Shown: in pieces, positions 39,062-49,467 of the stretch
Numbering within the stretch: position 1 is the stretch's first letter
Layout: each line of letters begins with the position of its first letter
DNA from: an uncultured Alphaproteobacteria bacterium
GTDB lineage: Bacteria; Pseudomonadota; Alphaproteobacteria; HIMB59
Assembly (NCBI GenBank): GCA_902621205.1
Contig: CACNLH010000005.1
Coordinates: 1-64,000 of the forward strand
Reading direction: 5' to 3'
Length of the DNA: 64,000 nucleotides
Notes under the pieces: generated by a model
Told to the model about the DNA's origin: nothing
What the model saw: only the letters and a program-made list of their open reading frames with translations
Databases searched by the model: none
Translations under genes and position numbers: made by a program

Positions 39062-39886
39062 ATGGGACTTATAACTTATAAACCAACAACCCCCTCATTT
39101 AGAAAAACTGTTAAAATAGACAGGTCACAGCTTTTTAAGGGTCGTCCAGAAAAATCTTTAATCGAAGATCTACAACCTAATTCTGGTAGGAACAACACAG
39201 GTAAGATTACAATTAGACACAGATCTGGCGGTCACAAAAAAAAATACAGATTAGTTAACTTTAAAAGAAATACATTTGATAAGATAGGTACAGTTGAGAG
39301 AATAGAATATGATCCCAATAGAAGCGCCTTTATAGCACTAATTAATTATCAAGATCTAAAAGAATATATTATTGCCCCAAGTGATTTAAAAATTGATGAT
39401 AAGGTTATTTCATCATCTAAAACAGAAATATCATCTGGTAATGCGATGAAGATTAAAAATATTCCTACTGGTACCTCAATACATAATATTGAATTAAAAC
39501 CAGGAGCTGGCGGTAAACTATGTAGATCAGCAGGTTCCTTCGCACAGGTATTAGGAAAACAAGAAAAATATGTAATGGTTAAACTTTCATCCCGCGAAAC
39601 GAGACTAGTTCATGGTGAATGTATGGCCACAATAGGTGTAGTATCTAACCAAGATAATAAAAACAAAAAAATTGGTAAAGCCGGTATTAAAAGACATTTA
39701 GGTATAAGACCTACTGTTAGAGGTGTTGTTATGAACCCTGTTGATCACCCACATGGTGGAGGCGAAGGGAGAACTTCTGGTGGTAGACATCCTTCAACAC
39801 CGTGGGGCATGAAAACAAAAGGCAAGAAGACAAGAAGAATTAAATTTACATCTAAGATGATCATATCTAGAAGGGCTAAAAAGTAA
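39062..39886 (+). CDS. rplB: 50S ribosomal protein L2
   Basis: A 274-residue L2. [22 protein letters not shown] near the N-terminus and the C-terminal [25 protein letters not shown], including the functionally critical histidine near the peptidyl-transferase centre, are present. I start at the ATG at 39062; an upstream in-frame codon at 39047 would intrude into rplW. Its TAA shares a base with the rpsS ATG. Confidence 0.98.
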   Translation: MGLITYKPTTPSFRKTVKIDRSQLFKGRPEKSLIEDLQPNSGRNNTGKITIRHRSGGHKKKYRLVNFKRNTFDKIGTVERIEYDPNRSAFIALINYQDLKEYIIAPSDLKIDDKVISSSKTEISSGNAMKIKNIPTGTSIHNIELKPGAGGKLCRSAGSFAQVLGKQEKYVMVKLSSRETRLVHGECMATIGVVSNQDNKNKKIGKAGIKRHLGIRPTVRGVVMNPVDHPHGGGEGRTSGGRHPSTPWGMKTKGKKTRRIKFTSKMIISRRAKK

Positions 39887-40170
39887 TGGCAAGATCTGTG
39901 TGGAAAGGACCTTACTTTGATGTAACTCTTTTCAAAAAAGTTAAAAAATCTAAAGAAGAAAGTTCGAAATCTCCAATCAAAACATGGTCTAGAAGATCTA
40001 CTATAATCCCTGACTTTGTAGGAGTAACTATTTCGGTTTATAACGGTAAATCTTTCATACCAGTTTACGTTACTGAGGACATGGTTGGTCATAAACTCGG
40101 TGAGTTTTCACCAACAAGAGTTTTTAAAGGTCATTCAGGAGATAAGAAAGCGATTCAAGGTAAAAAATAA
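39886..40170 (+). CDS. rpsS: 30S ribosomal protein S19
   Basis: A 94-residue S19: [12 protein letters not shown], then [16 protein letters not shown] and [11 protein letters not shown]. It sits in the 30S head near the A site with S13. It overlaps rplB by one base; rplV starts 2 bases after the stop. Confidence 0.98.
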   Translation: MARSVWKGPYFDVTLFKKVKKSKEESSKSPIKTWSRRSTIIPDFVGVTISVYNGKSFIPVYVTEDMVGHKLGEFSPTRVFKGHSGDKKAIQGKK

Positions 40171-40172
40171 TC

Positions 40173-40514
40173 ATGTCTAAAGAAGTAAAAGCAATCAATA
40201 AAATGATAAGAACTAGCACCCAAAAGCTCAATTTAATTGTTAAAGATATAAGAAAAAAAGATATTAATTCAGCTCTAAATATTTTGAAATTTTCAAACAA
40301 AAGAGTAAGTAAAGAAGTTTTAAAAACGTTAAATTCTGCTGTCGCTAATGCAGAAAACAATAATAATTTAGATATTGACAAACTTTTTGTGAAAGAAGCC
40401 TACGTCGGCAAAAGTTTAAGAATGAAAAGATTTAGACCAATGAGTAAGGGAAGAGCTTTTCAGATTATTAAACCCTTTTCTAGGTTAACTTTAGTGTTAG
40501 AGGAAAGACTATAA
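40173..40514 (+). CDS. rplV: 50S ribosomal protein L22
   Basis: A 113-residue L22 whose beta-hairpin lines the exit tunnel (macrolide-related region). [14 protein letters not shown] and the hairpin-side [16 protein letters not shown] are clear family blocks. Overlaps rpsC by one base (TAATG-type junction). Confidence 0.97.
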   Translation: MSKEVKAINKMIRTSTQKLNLIVKDIRKKDINSALNILKFSNKRVSKEVLKTLNSAVANAENNNNLDIDKLFVKEAYVGKSLRMKRFRPMSKGRAFQIIKPFSRLTLVLEERL

Positions 40515-41179
40515 TGGGACAGAAAGTTAACCCTACTTCACTTAGAGTTGGTATTAATAAATATTGGCAATCAACTTGGTTTGAAAAAAAAGGCTACTCA
40601 ACTTTCTTAAAAGAGGATCATAAAATCAGAAATTACATAGAAAAGAATTACTCAATAGCGGGAATAAGCTCAGTTATAATTGAAAGAGCTGCAGCAAACC
40701 TCAAAATTATAATTCACACTTCTAAGCCTGGTGTTCTTATAGGTAAAAAAGGCGCAGATATTGAAAAACTTAGAAATAAACTCTCAAAATTGTCAGATAA
40801 GAGCATCTCTTTGGACATTAAAGAAATTAAGAAACCAGAGATAGATGCTTCTTTAGTAGCAGACTCAATTGCAAGACAGCTTGAAAAAAGAGTTGCTTTT
40901 AGAAAAGCGATGAAAAAATCAGGTTTATCAGCAATTAAACTTGGTGCTAAGGGTATTAAAATTGTATGTGGTGGCAGACTTGGCGGTGCTGAAATAGCAA
41001 GATCAGAGAAATTTTCTGAGGGAAGTGTACCTTTACATACCCTTAGAGCTGATATAGATTACGCAACTGCTCGAGCCTTAACCACTTATGGAATTATAGG
41101 AATTAAGGTTTGGCTTTTTAAAGGCGAGAGTAAAAATACATCAAATAGATTAGATGATAAAAAAGAAAAGACAAATTAA
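40514..41179 (+). CDS. rpsC: 30S ribosomal protein S3
   Basis: A 221-residue S3: [14 protein letters not shown], the KH-domain loop [14 protein letters not shown], and [23 protein letters not shown]3 forms part of the mRNA entry tunnel. It overlaps rplP by one base. Confidence 0.98.
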   Translation: MGQKVNPTSLRVGINKYWQSTWFEKKGYSTFLKEDHKIRNYIEKNYSIAGISSVIIERAAANLKIIIHTSKPGVLIGKKGADIEKLRNKLSKLSDKSISLDIKEIKKPEIDASLVADSIARQLEKRVAFRKAMKKSGLSAIKLGAKGIKIVCGGRLGGAEIARSEKFSEGSVPLHTLRADIDYATARALTTYGIIGIKVWLFKGESKNTSNRLDDKKEKTN

Positions 41180-41592
41180 TGTTATTACCAAAAAATACAA
41201 AATATAGAAAACAGCACAAAGGAAGGATCCACGGCAGTGCTAAAGGTAATTATGAGTTAACATTTGGTTATTACGGACTCAAATCATTAGATGCTGAAAG
41301 AGTAACAGCAAGGCAAATTGAGGCATCTAGAAGAGCTATAACTAGATTTTTAAAAAGAGCTGGTAGACTTTGGATTAGAGTTTTTCCAGATGTACCAGTT
41401 ACAGCAAAACCTGCAGAAGTTAGAATGGGTAAAGGAAAAGGTGCCATAGATAGATGGGTATGTAGAGTAAAGCCTGGGACTATAATGTTTGAGGTCGATG
41501 GCGTTGATAAGCATTTAGCAAAAAAGGCTTTTGAACTTGCATCTGCTAAGTTACCTGTAAAAACAACATTTGTATCATTGGATCAATTTTAA
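41179..41592 (+). CDS. rplP: 50S ribosomal protein L16
   Basis: A 137-residue L16 with [12 protein letters not shown]-like start ([16 protein letters not shown]), and [19 protein letters not shown]. It is needed for A-site tRNA placement on the 50S subunit. Its TAA shares the base at 41592 with the rpmC ATG. Confidence 0.98.
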   Translation: MLLPKNTKYRKQHKGRIHGSAKGNYELTFGYYGLKSLDAERVTARQIEASRRAITRFLKRAGRLWIRVFPDVPVTAKPAEVRMGKGKGAIDRWVCRVKPGTIMFEVDGVDKHLAKKAFELASAKLPVKTTFVSLDQF

Positions 41593-41747
41593 TGGCTGAT
41601 AAAGATATTAATAGTTTAAAAAAAGAGTTATTTAATTTAAAAATTATGAAAAAAAGCGGACAACTCACAGATACTTCACAATTCAAAAAAGTTAGAAAGC
41701 AAATTGCAGCGCTTTTAACTAAAGAAAGGCTAAATAAAAATGCCTAA
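41592..41747 (+). CDS. rpmC: 50S ribosomal protein L29
   Basis: A 51-residue protein in the standard L29 position between L16 and S17. It is short (typical 60-70) but keeps the two-helix pattern: [17 protein letters not shown] (usual ELRKELLNLRFQ..TGQL) then [19 protein letters not shown], the R..IAR..T...E region. It overlaps rplP by one base and rpsQ by 8 bases. L29 lies at the peptide exit tunnel next to L23. Confidence 0.93.
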   Translation: MADKDINSLKKELFNLKIMKKSGQLTDTSQFKKVRKQIAALLTKERLNKNA

Positions 41748-41967
41748 ACGTATTTTAACTGGAAAAGTTGTAAAAAAATCTGGTGACAAGACAATATCTG
41801 TTTTAGTAACTAGACAGACTACTCACCCCGTGTATAAAAAATTAATCAGAGTTTCAAAAAAATACCTAGCGCATGACAGTGATAATAAAATGATTGTTGG
41901 AGACTCTGTTAGAATTCAAGAAACAAAACCTCTTTCAAAAAATAAATCATGGGAAGTAATTAAATAA
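41740..41967 (+). CDS. rpsQ: 30S ribosomal protein S17
   Basis: A 75-residue S17: [23 protein letters not shown], then [18 protein letters not shown] and [16 protein letters not shown]. It binds the 16S 5' domain early in assembly. Starts inside the last codons of rpmC; rplN begins 2 bases after its stop. Confidence 0.97.
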   Translation: MPKRILTGKVVKKSGDKTISVLVTRQTTHPVYKKLIRVSKKYLAHDSDNKMIVGDSVRIQETKPLSKNKSWEVIK

Positions 41968-41969
41968 TT

Positions 41970-42338
41970 ATGATACAAGCTGAGTCAAATTTACAAGTAG
42001 CAGATAACTCTGGAGCAAGATTAATAAGTTGTATTAAAGTTATAGGTGGATCAAAAAGAAGATATGCAAGAATTGGAGACATTATTGTTGTTTCAGTTAA
42101 AGACGCTATTCCAAGATCTAAAGTTAAAAAAGGTGAAGTACAAAGAGCAATTATAGTAAGAACAAAAAAGCCATTAATTAGGGATGATGGCACATCAATA
42201 AAATTTGACTCTAATGCAGCTGTTCTATTAGACAAACAAAATGAACCAATTGGGACAAGAATTTTTGGTCCCGTTACAAGAGAGCTTAGAAAAAGAAATA
42301 TGATGAAGATTGTTAGTTTAGCTCCTGAGGTGTTATAA
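41970..42338 (+). CDS. rplN: 50S ribosomal protein L14
   Basis: A 122-residue L14, the standard length. [24 protein letters not shown] and the C-terminal [18 protein letters not shown] are diagnostic. It forms an intersubunit bridge to 16S helix 14. It overlaps rplX by one base. Confidence 0.98.
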   Translation: MIQAESNLQVADNSGARLISCIKVIGGSKRRYARIGDIIVVSVKDAIPRSKVKKGEVQRAIIVRTKKPLIRDDGTSIKFDSNAAVLLDKQNEPIGTRIFGPVTRELRKRNMMKIVSLAPEVL

Positions 42339-42646
42339 TGATTAAAAAATACAAAAAAGGTGACGAAGTTATTGTGAGAGTCGGTAAAGATAGAGGTAAG
42401 ATTGGAAAGATTTCAAAAATCATAAACTCTACTGATAAAGTTGTTATATCTGGTGTCAATGTTAGTAAAAAACATCAAAAACCATCTCAAGAGTCTAAAG
42501 GCGGTATTGTTGATAAAGAAATGCCAATTCATATTTCAAATATTTTGGCTTATGACTCGAAATCTAAAAAATCTTCTAAAGTAGGTTTCAAAATTGAAAG
42601 TGGAAAAAAAATTAGAATTTTAAAATCATCTGGAGACAAATACTAA
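42338..42646 (+). CDS. rplX: 50S ribosomal protein L24
   Basis: A 102-residue L24 with its KOW motif at the start (KGDEVIVRVGKDRGKIGKI) and the GGIVDKEMPIHISNI segment. It is an assembly initiator of the 50S subunit. Overlaps rplE by one base. Confidence 0.97.
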   Translation: MIKKYKKGDEVIVRVGKDRGKIGKISKIINSTDKVVISGVNVSKKHQKPSQESKGGIVDKEMPIHISNILAYDSKSKKSSKVGFKIESGKKIRILKSSGDKY

Positions 42647-43182
42647 TGTCAAATTCAGTTCAAGAACTTTTCAATGTCTCTGATCAGTTAGCCAAAAATT
42701 TAGAAATATCTCATAAGCTTGCTGTTCCAAAATTATCAAAAATAGTAATTAACGCGGGTATCGGCGCCATTAAAGAGGATAACAAAGCTATTGAAAAAAT
42801 AAAAAATGATTTATCTCTTATTACTGGTCAATCACCAGTTGTTAGGATGTCAAAAAAAGCTATTGCCTCCTTTAAAGTTAGAAAAGGTATGCCAGTAGGA
42901 CTTTCTGTTACCCTCAGGAAAAATATGATGATGGAGTTTTACGATAGACTTGTAAATATTGCCATGCCTCGTATTAAAGACTTCAGAGGTTATAACAAAA
43001 AGTCATTTGATGGTCATGGTAACATTACCATAGGTATTAAAGATCATATTATTTTTCCTGAAATTAGTGTTGAAAATGTTGAAAACATTTTTGGTTTTGA
43101 TATCACTATTGCCACTTCTGCAAATAATGACAAAGAGGGGTATGAACTTTTAAAATTAATGAACTTTCCATTTCTGAATTAA
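42646..43182 (+). CDS. rplE: 50S ribosomal protein L5
   Basis: A 178-residue L5 that binds 5S r[16 protein letters not shown], then [25 protein letters not shown] and [18 protein letters not shown] are all characteristic. rpsN follows after 2 bases. Confidence 0.98.
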   Translation: MSNSVQELFNVSDQLAKNLEISHKLAVPKLSKIVINAGIGAIKEDNKAIEKIKNDLSLITGQSPVVRMSKKAIASFKVRKGMPVGLSVTLRKNMMMEFYDRLVNIAMPRIKDFRGYNKKSFDGHGNITIGIKDHIIFPEISVENVENIFGFDITIATSANNDKEGYELLKLMNFPFLN

Positions 43183-43184
43183 CC

Positions 43185-43490
43185 ATGGCAAAACAAAGCG
43201 CAATACAAAAAAATATAAATAGAAAAGTACTGATTGATAGACTCAGTGAAAAAAGAAAAAAATTAAAAAGCCTTTTATCCAACAAAAATTTACCATTTGA
43301 AGAAAGAGTAAAAATACAAATGAAACTTGAGTCCTTACCTAGAAATTCATCAAGAATAAGGTACCGAAATAGATGTTTCCTATCTGGTAGGCCTCGTGGT
43401 GTTTATAGTAAATTTAATTTATCTAGAATAGCTATCAGAGATATGGCTGGTAAGGGTCAAATACCTGGTTTAACGAAAGCGAGTTGGTAG
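43185..43490 (+). CDS. rpsN: 30S ribosomal protein S14
   Basis: A 101-residue, zinc-free (long) S14. [28 protein letters not shown] is conserved and lacks the CxxC pair of the short zinc form. It lies in the head of the 30S subunit. Directly before rpsH (one-base gap). Confidence 0.98.
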   Translation: MAKQSAIQKNINRKVLIDRLSEKRKKLKSLLSNKNLPFEERVKIQMKLESLPRNSSRIRYRNRCFLSGRPRGVYSKFNLSRIAIRDMAGKGQIPGLTKASW

Positions 43491-43491
43491 T

Positions 43492-43878
43492 ATGAGTGAC
43501 ACGCTAGCAGATATGATTACAAGAATAAGAAATGGCCAAAAAGCCAATAAAGTCAAAGTTAAAGCAATATTTTCAAAATTAAATATTAACGTTTGTGATG
43601 TGCTCAAAAAAGAGGGTTATATTGACAACTTTGAAATTTTAGGTGATACAAAAAAAGATATTTCAATTACACTTAAATATTACAAAGGCTCACCGTTAAT
43701 TAACAAAATTGAAAAGATTACAAAACAAGGTTGTAGAGTTTATAGTTCTGTAGATGAAATTCCTAAGACAATTGGAGGTTTAGGTACTACAATTTTATCA
43801 ACCTCAAAGGGCGTGATGTCTGACTCTGATGCAAGGGAAAAAAAAGTAGGAGGGGAAGTGCTAATAAGCGTTTTCTAG
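43492..43878 (+). CDS. rpsH: 30S ribosomal protein S8
   Basis: A 128-residue S8: SDTLADMITRIRNGQKA at the start and GLGTTILSTSKGVMSDSDAREKKVGGEVL at the end. It binds the central 16S domain, and in E. coli represses the spc operon. rplF follows after 3 bases. Confidence 0.98.
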   Translation: MSDTLADMITRIRNGQKANKVKVKAIFSKLNINVCDVLKKEGYIDNFEILGDTKKDISITLKYYKGSPLINKIEKITKQGCRVYSSVDEIPKTIGGLGTTILSTSKGVMSDSDAREKKVGGEVLISVF

Positions 43879-43881
43879 AAT

Positions 43882-44397
43882 ATGTCAAGACTAGCAAGAA
43901 ACCCTATTAGTATTCCTGAAGATATAAAAGTTTCTATGACAGAAAATGAAATTAATTTTGAAGGAAAGCTTGGAAAATCATCAACTGTTCTTCCTGTTGG
44001 AATTAAGGTTGATCATAAAGATAATCTTTTACATTTCTCTGGAGAAAATAAAGCACTCCTTGGAACCATTTATGCAAATGTTAAAAATGAAATTATCGGT
44101 AATACAAAAGGTTTTGAAAAAAGACTTGAATTAATTGGAACTGGATATAAAGCTAATGTATCTGGTAAAAAGCTTGTCTTATCACTAGGTTTTAGTCATG
44201 ATATTAACTTTGAAATACCTGAGGGTATTTCTATAAAAGTTGAAAAAAATATTGTAGTAGTTACTGGAACTAGTAAACAACTTGTTGGTCAAGTAGCAGC
44301 TGAAATCAAGTCATTTAGAAAACCAGAGCCTTACAAAGGTAAAGGTGTCAGATATGAAGGTGAAAGAATTTATAGAAAAGAAGGCAAGAAAAAGTAA
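43882..44397 (+). CDS. rplF: 50S ribosomal protein L6
   Basis: A 171-residue L6 made of two repeated domains. MSRLARNPISIPEDI and the C-terminal RKPEPYKGKGVRYEGERIYRKEGKK are diagnostic. It sits close to the sarcin-ricin loop. Its stop overlaps the rplR ATG by one base. Confidence 0.98.
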   Translation: MSRLARNPISIPEDIKVSMTENEINFEGKLGKSSTVLPVGIKVDHKDNLLHFSGENKALLGTIYANVKNEIIGNTKGFEKRLELIGTGYKANVSGKKLVLSLGFSHDINFEIPEGISIKVEKNIVVVTGTSKQLVGQVAAEIKSFRKPEPYKGKGVRYEGERIYRKEGKKK

Positions 44398-44744
44398 TGA
44401 ATAAAGATAAAATTAGAGCTAACCGTAGAAAACTTAGAGTTAGAAAAAAATTGAATGATATAAAAAAACATAAACTTTTAGTATTTCGATCCTCTAAACA
44501 TATATACGCTTCTGTGCTATCTGAGAACAATGACAAAACACTATGTTCATTCTCATCAGTTAAATTAGAGAAAGCTGAGGGGCAAAAAAAAGTTGATATA
44601 GCTAAAATTGTTGGTTCAAAAATTGCAGAGCTAGCTATAGAAAAAGGTATAAAAGAAGTCAAATTTGATAAAGGATCATATAAGTATCATGGAAGGCTTA
44701 AAGTATTAGCTGATGCAGCAAGAGAAAAGGGTTTATCGTTTTAA
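44397..44744 (+). CDS. rplR: 50S ribosomal protein L18
   Basis: A 115-residue L18 binding 5S rRNA with L5. [31 protein letters not shown] and the C-terminal [22 protein letters not shown] match. Overlaps rpsE by one base. Confidence 0.97.
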   Translation: MNKDKIRANRRKLRVRKKLNDIKKHKLLVFRSSKHIYASVLSENNDKTLCSFSSVKLEKAEGQKKVDIAKIVGSKIAELAIEKGIKEVKFDKGSYKYHGRLKVLADAAREKGLSF

Positions 44745-45256
44745 TGTTAGATAGCAATTCAAATAAAGAATTAATAGAAAAGCTTATTTCAGTTAGAAGA
44801 GTATCTAAAGTTGTCAAAGGTGGAAGAAGATTTGGTTTCGCTGCACTTGTTGTAAGTGGTGATGGACAAGGTAGAGTTGGTTTTGGATCAGGTAAAGCTA
44901 AAGAAGTTCCTGAGGCAATCAGAAAAGCATCTGAAGAAGCTAAGAAAACTATGGTTAGAATTCCTTTAAGAGAGGGTAGAACTATTCACCATGATGTAAA
45001 AGCCAAATTTTCCTCAAGTACAGTAATTTTAAGATCCGCTCCAAAAGGAACAGGTATAATATCTGGTGGTCCATCTAGAGCTATTTTTGAGGCATTGGGC
45101 ATTTCGGATGTTGTATCTAAAGCTATTGGAACGAAAAATCCACACAATATTGTTCGATCAACTATTAAAGCATTAAAAAGTATTAATACACCAAAATCAG
45201 TGTCTGCTAGAAGAAGTATAGAGATAAATTCCGTTATCAGTAAAAGAGAGAATTAA
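44744..45256 (+). CDS. rpsE: 30S ribosomal protein S5
   Basis: A 170-residue S5: [29 protein letters not shown] and the second domain [27 protein letters not shown]. It affects decoding fidelity at the mRNA channel. rplO starts 2 bases after the stop, so no rpmD (L30) gene fits at its usual site. Confidence 0.98.
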   Translation: MLDSNSNKELIEKLISVRRVSKVVKGGRRFGFAALVVSGDGQGRVGFGSGKAKEVPEAIRKASEEAKKTMVRIPLREGRTIHHDVKAKFSSSTVILRSAPKGTGIISGGPSRAIFEALGISDVVSKAIGTKNPHNIVRSTIKALKSINTPKSVSARRSIEINSVISKREN

Positions 45257-45258
45257 AT

Positions 45259-45693
45259 ATGATCAATAAAATTTCAAAACAACGCCAAACAAATAGAAAA
45301 AGAAAAGGTAAAGGAATTGGCTCTGGATTAGGAAAAACAGCTGGTAGGGGCCACAAAGGTCAAAAATCAAGGTCAGGTGTTGCTGTTAGAAATTTTGAGG
45401 GTGGTCAAATGCCTATTTATAGAAAAACTCCAAAAAGAGGTTTTAATTCATTAAAAAAAATAAATCCTAAATCTTTAACTTTGTCTTTAGTAAGTTTTAA
45501 TAAGTTTAAAGAAAATTCTTTAATTGATAATAATTTTCTAATACAAGAGGGTTTCTTAAAAAAGAAAGATCATAAAAAATCTATTAAATTAATCGACTCA
45601 ATTCAGTTTAAAAACAAGCTTCAATTTAAAAATTTTAAGGTTACTTCTGGTGCCAAAAAAAGGATAGAAGAACTAGGTGGTTCTACATCATAA
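45259..45693 (+). CDS. rplO: 50S ribosomal protein L15
   Basis: A 144-residue L15. The glycine-rich N-terminal region [24 protein letters not shown] and [17 protein letters not shown] are conserved. The middle is lysine-rich and divergent. It comes immediately after rpsE, where most bacteria have rpmD, and 9 bases before secY. Confidence 0.96.
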   Translation: MINKISKQRQTNRKRKGKGIGSGLGKTAGRGHKGQKSRSGVAVRNFEGGQMPIYRKTPKRGFNSLKKINPKSLTLSLVSFNKFKENSLIDNNFLIQEGFLKKKDHKKSIKLIDSIQFKNKLQFKNFKVTSGAKKRIEELGGSTS

Positions 45694-45702
45694 TTTTAGA
45701 TT

Positions 45703-47031
45703 ATGAATATAAAAGTACCAAATATTGACTATAGCGAAGCAATAAAAAGCTCAGGCTTATTTAAAAAATTAGGTTTTGTTTTATTTGCAATTGCTGTTTA
45801 TCGTCTTGGAACTTATATTCCTGTCCCTGGTATTAACTCAGCTGTTTTAGAACAAATATTTGAACAACATCGTGGAGGAATTTTAGGAATATTTGATATG
45901 TTTTCAGGTGGCGCCTTAATGCGTATGTCTATATTTACACTTGGTGTTATGCCTTATATTTCTGCATCTATTATAATGACTTTAATGCAATCGTCATTTG
46001 ATAGCTTAAAGGCCCTTAAAGAACAGGGCACACAGGGAAGAAAAAAAATTCAACAATACACTAGGTACCTAACAATAGTTTTGGGACTTTTCCAAAGTTA
46101 TGGTATTTCAAATGGCATACTAAATTTATCAGATACAGTTGATCCCACTTTAGGTAGTGTAGCTTTTTTTCAGATTTCTGCTGTAATTACTATGACATCT
46201 GGAACCATATTTCTAATGTGGTTGGGTGAACAGATAACTGAAAATGGTTTTGGAAGTGGAATTTCAATTATTATTTTCTCAGGCATTGTAGCTAATCTTC
46301 CCTTTGCTATTTTCAATACATTTGAGCTTGGAAGAACTGGCGCTTTATCAGCTATCGCAATTATATCAATAATTTTTCTACTTCTTATACTAATAGTAGT
46401 AATTGTATTTATAGAAAGGGCCCAAAGAAGATTATTAGTTCAATATCCTAAACGCCAAGTTGGAAATAAGGTATTTGGGGGTCAATCTTCTTATCTACCT
46501 ATAAAAATAAATATCTCTGGTGTTATTCCTGCTATTTTTGCATCATCCTTACTACTATTCCCTAATACTATTTCCAATTTCTCGCCTGAAAGTTCAGGCT
46601 TCTTGTCCAGTTTAGGATTTTACCTATCTCATGGAAAGCCACTTTATATGGCCTTTTTCTTTGGTCTGATTGTTTTTTTTGCATTCTTTTATACTAGTAT
46701 TGTTTTCAACCCTAAAGAACAGGCAGAAAACTTAAGAAATAATGGAGGTTTTGTTTTAGGTTACAGACCTGGTGAGCAAACAGCTACATACTTAGAACAT
46801 GTGATATATCGACTAACTTTTGTAGGTGCTATCTATTTAGGTTTAATTGCCTTAATACCTGAATTTTTGATTGCTAGACTCTCAGTTCCTTTTTATTTAG
46901 GAGGAACCAGTCTTTTGATAGTTGTTATTGTGGCAATGGATTTCTTTTCGCAGATTCAAACACAATTATTTTCATCTCAATATGAAAAATTGTTAAGTAA
47001 AAATAAAATTTATAAAAGTAAATGGTTATAG
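45703..47031 (+). CDS. secY: Preprotein translocase subunit SecY
   Basis: A 442-residue inner-membrane channel with ten transmembrane segments. YRLGTYIPVPGIN and FDMFSGGALMRMSIFTLGVMPYISASIIM are conserved near the N-terminus, and GVIPAIFASSLL and GYRPGEQTATYLEHVIYRLTFVGAIYL later. It forms the Sec translocon with SecE (encoded at 23245) and SecG. The end overlaps adk by 10 bases. Confidence 0.98.
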   Translation: MNIKVPNIDYSEAIKSSGLFKKLGFVLFAIAVYRLGTYIPVPGINSAVLEQIFEQHRGGILGIFDMFSGGALMRMSIFTLGVMPYISASIIMTLMQSSFDSLKALKEQGTQGRKKIQQYTRYLTIVLGLFQSYGISNGILNLSDTVDPTLGSVAFFQISAVITMTSGTIFLMWLGEQITENGFGSGISIIIFSGIVANLPFAIFNTFELGRTGALSAIAIISIIFLLLILIVVIVFIERAQRRLLVQYPKRQVGNKVFGGQSSYLPIKINISGVIPAIFASSLLLFPNTISNFSPESSGFLSSLGFYLSHGKPLYMAFFFGLIVFFAFFYTSIVFNPKEQAENLRNNGGFVLGYRPGEQTATYLEHVIYRLTFVGAIYLGLIALIPEFLIARLSVPFYLGGTSLLIVVIVAMDFFSQIQTQLFSSQYEKLLSKNKIYKSKWL

Positions 47032-47576
47032 TATTTATCGGCCCTCCTGGTTGTGGTAAGGGCACGCAAGCAAACATTTTAAAAGAAAGTATTTTACCTG
47101 ACTTGAACATATTAACTGTTAGTTCTCTTTTAAAAGAGAAATCTCAAGATGAGAGTATTTTAGGAAAAGATATTAAAAATAAAATGGATAATGGTGACTT
47201 AATTGAGGATACAATTGTGATTTCTGTGTTAAAAGAAAAAGTAAACACTTTGTTAAACGAGCAGATTTTGATCGATGGCTTTCCTAGAAGCTCAATTCAA
47301 GCTGACTCACTTCTTGAAATATTTGAGAACAAAGATTTAAGTATTATTAATTTTGATGTTGATGATGAACAACTTCTTCAGAGAATTAAAAAAAGGTCTA
47401 TGGAAGAGTCTAGAGCAGATGATAGTTTTTTTGAAAAAAGACTGCAAATTTATAAAAAATCTCACTTAGAAATATTAAATTCACTTAAAAAAAATTATTC
47501 AGTTATTGACATACAAGCTAATGATGAAATTAGCTCTGTAACTGCTAAAATCGTTGAAAAACTTGGGTTAAATTAA
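47022..47576 (+). CDS. adk: Adenylate kinase
   Basis: A 184-residue short-type adenylate kinase. The P-loop is GPPGCGKGTQ (7-16) and IDGFPRS is the AMP-binding block. The long LID domain with its zinc cysteines is missing, and a short loop takes its place, as in alphaproteobacterial short forms. It interconverts AMP, ADP and ATP. Its place after secY is common to many bacteria. Confidence 0.94.
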   Translation: MVIVFIGPPGCGKGTQANILKESILPDLNILTVSSLLKEKSQDESILGKDIKNKMDNGDLIEDTIVISVLKEKVNTLLNEQILIDGFPRSSIQADSLLEIFENKDLSIINFDVDDEQLLQRIKKRSMEESRADDSFFEKRLQIYKKSHLEILNSLKKNYSVIDIQANDEISSVTAKIVEKLGLN

Positions 47577-47587
47577 GGTAATTTATA

Positions 47588-47616
47588 TTGACTTTTAAAT
47601 ACTTTTTTAATAATTT
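47588..47616 (+). promoter_or_regulatory. Candidate promoter for rpsM-rpsK-rpoA-rplQ
   Basis: TTGACT (47588-47593) and TAATTT (47611-47616) are 17 bases apart in the 61-base gap between adk and rpsM, the only sizeable gap in this part of the ribosomal block. Predicted initiation near 47623 leaves room for the AGGAG ribosome-binding site. Confidence 0.5.
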
Positions 47617-47625
47617 CACCAATTC

Positions 47626-47630
47626 AGGAG
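47626..47630 (+). promoter_or_regulatory. Ribosome-binding site deciding the TTG start of rpsM
   Basis: AGGAG ends 7 bases before the TTG at 47638. No ATG or GTG at the family start position is available, so this site fixes the non-ATG start of S13. Confidence 0.75.
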
Positions 47631-47637
47631 ATCTCAA

Positions 47638-48015
47638 TTGGCAAGAATAGCAGGTGTAAATTTACCAGTGGATAAAAGAGCATTAGTCTCTCTAACCTAT
47701 ATTCATGGAATAGGCCCTAAGTACGCTATGGATATTTTAAAAGCAAATAGTTTAGATCCAACTAAAAGGATAAAAGATTTCTCTGAGGATGAAATCTCTA
47801 AAATAAGAAAATCAATAGATGAAAGTTATACTGTAGAAGGTGATCTAAGAAGATTAGTATCACAAAATATCAAAAGACTAAAAGATTTAGGATGTTATCG
47901 TGGTTTAAGGCACCGAAAACAACTTCCTACTAGAGGCCAAAGAACTCATACAAACGCTAGAACTAGAAAAGGTAAAGCTGTAGCTATAGCAGGGAAGAAA
48001 AAAGTAACAAAATAA
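47638..48015 (+). CDS. rpsM: 30S ribosomal protein S13
   Basis: A 125-residue S13 starting at [28 protein letters not shown] at the start and [27 protein letters not shown] at the end are unmistakable. It contacts the P-site tRNA and 50S bridge. TTG is supported by an AGGAG 7 bases upstream. It is followed by rpsK after one base. Confidence 0.97.
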   Translation: MARIAGVNLPVDKRALVSLTYIHGIGPKYAMDILKANSLDPTKRIKDFSEDEISKIRKSIDESYTVEGDLRRLVSQNIKRLKDLGCYRGLRHRKQLPTRGQRTHTNARTRKGKAVAIAGKKKVTK

Positions 48016-48016
48016 A

Positions 48017-48415
48017 ATGGCAAAAAACGAAAAAAAGATCTCTGAAAAAAAAAAACAAAAAAAAAACTTTGGACAAAACGGTGTGGTTCATATCAAAAGT
48101 TCTTTTAACAACACTATTGTAACAATTTCTGATATTAGTGGAAATGCAGTATCTTGGTCATCAAGCGGTTCTATGGGATTTAGGGGATCAAAAAAATCTA
48201 CACCTTATGCTGCTCAAATTGCAACTGATGCAGCTGGAAAGAAAGCATATGATATTGGATTGAGAAAACTTGATGTTCTTATGAAAGGTCCTGGATCTGG
48301 TAGAGAGTCTGCTTTAAGAGCTCTGCAAAATATAGGATTTATTATTAATAATATTAAAGATGTTACACCGCTTCCACATAATGGATGCAGACCTAAAAAG
48401 AAAAGAAGAGTTTAA
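48017..48415 (+). CDS. rpsK: 30S ribosomal protein S11
   Basis: A 132-residue S11 with a lysine-rich start, then [26 protein letters not shown] and the C-terminal [15 protein letters not shown]. It lines the platform near the E site. rpoA follows after 23 bases carrying an AGGAG site. Confidence 0.98.
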   Translation: MAKNEKKISEKKKQKKNFGQNGVVHIKSSFNNTIVTISDISGNAVSWSSSGSMGFRGSKKSTPYAAQIATDAAGKKAYDIGLRKLDVLMKGPGSGRESALRALQNIGFIINNIKDVTPLPHNGCRPKKKRRV

Positions 48416-48438
48416 ACGATAATTTATAGGAGTAAAAA

Positions 48439-49467
48439 GTGATAGAGAATAATTGGATAACTTTGGTCAAACCCAACAAAGTTGACTATAAGATAAGTGA
48501 CAATAAAAAATTTGGTACTGTTGTCATCGAACCTCTGGAAAAAGGTTTTGGTACGACACTAGGTAATGCCCTAAGAAGAGTACTTTTATCTTCATTACAA
48601 GGCACAGCTATTTCATCAATTAAAATTAATGGTGTGCTTCATGAATTTTCGACTATAGAAGGAGTAAGAGAAGATGTGACTGATATCATCATGAATCTTA
48701 AAAATGTTACTTTCAATTCTAAAAGTAACCACTCCCAAAAATTAAGTTTAAATATAAAAGGCCCAAAAGAGGTACTTTCCTCAGATTTTGAAGAAAACCC
48801 AGAAGTTGAAATTATTGATAAAGAAGCTGTTATTATGAATGTTGACTCTAATAGAGAAGTAAATTTAGAAATATTCTTAGATGTTAATAAAGGTTATATA
48901 TCTGCAGAAAAAAATAAAGATAATGAGAACAAAAGTGTCGGGCAAATTATGCTTGATGCAACTTACAGCCCTGTGAAAAGAGTCTCTTTTAACGTTGAAA
49001 ATTCTCGAATTGGTCAAGATACTGAGTTTGATAAACTTATCTTAGATATTGAAACTAATGGAACCGTATCTCCAGATGATGCTGCTGCTTTAGCTGCAAG
49101 AATTCTTCAAGACCAACTTAAGCCTTTTATTAATTTTGAGGAACCTACAGAAGATGAAAGAAAAAAATTACAATCCTCAAATGAACCACAGTTTAATAAG
49201 AACCTACTTAAGAAAGTTGATGAACTTGAGTTATCTGTTAGATCAGCCAATTGTTTAAAAAATGATAATATTTTTTATATAGGAGATTTAGTCCAGAAAA
49301 CTGAGGGAGAAATGCTAAGAACACCTAATTTTGGGAGAAAATCTCTAGATGAGATAAAGGAAGTACTATCTTCAATGAGCCTATCTATGGGAATGGACTT
49401 ACCCGGGTGGCCACCAGAAAATATAGAAGAGCTATCAAAAAAATATGAAGATCCTTTTAAAGTATAA
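48439..49467 (+). CDS. rpoA: DNA-directed RNA polymerase alpha subunit
   Basis: A 342-residue RpoA starting at GTG, 6 bases after AGGAG (48428-48432). The N-terminal domain (about 1-235) dimerises and nucleates polymerase assembly: [27 protein letters not shown]. The C-terminal domain (about 255-325) contacts UP elements and activators: [15 protein letters not shown], then [18 protein letters not shown]. It overlaps rplQ by one base. Confidence 0.98.
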   Translation: MIENNWITLVKPNKVDYKISDNKKFGTVVIEPLEKGFGTTLGNALRRVLLSSLQGTAISSIKINGVLHEFSTIEGVREDVTDIIMNLKNVTFNSKSNHSQKLSLNIKGPKEVLSSDFEENPEVEIIDKEAVIMNVDSNREVNLEIFLDVNKGYISAEKNKDNENKSVGQIMLDATYSPVKRVSFNVENSRIGQDTEFDKLILDIETNGTVSPDDAAALAARILQDQLKPFINFEEPTEDERKKLQSSNEPQFNKNLLKKVDELELSVRSANCLKNDNIFYIGDLVQKTEGEMLRTPNFGRKSLDEIKEVLSSMSLSMGMDLPGWPPENIEELSKKYEDPFKV

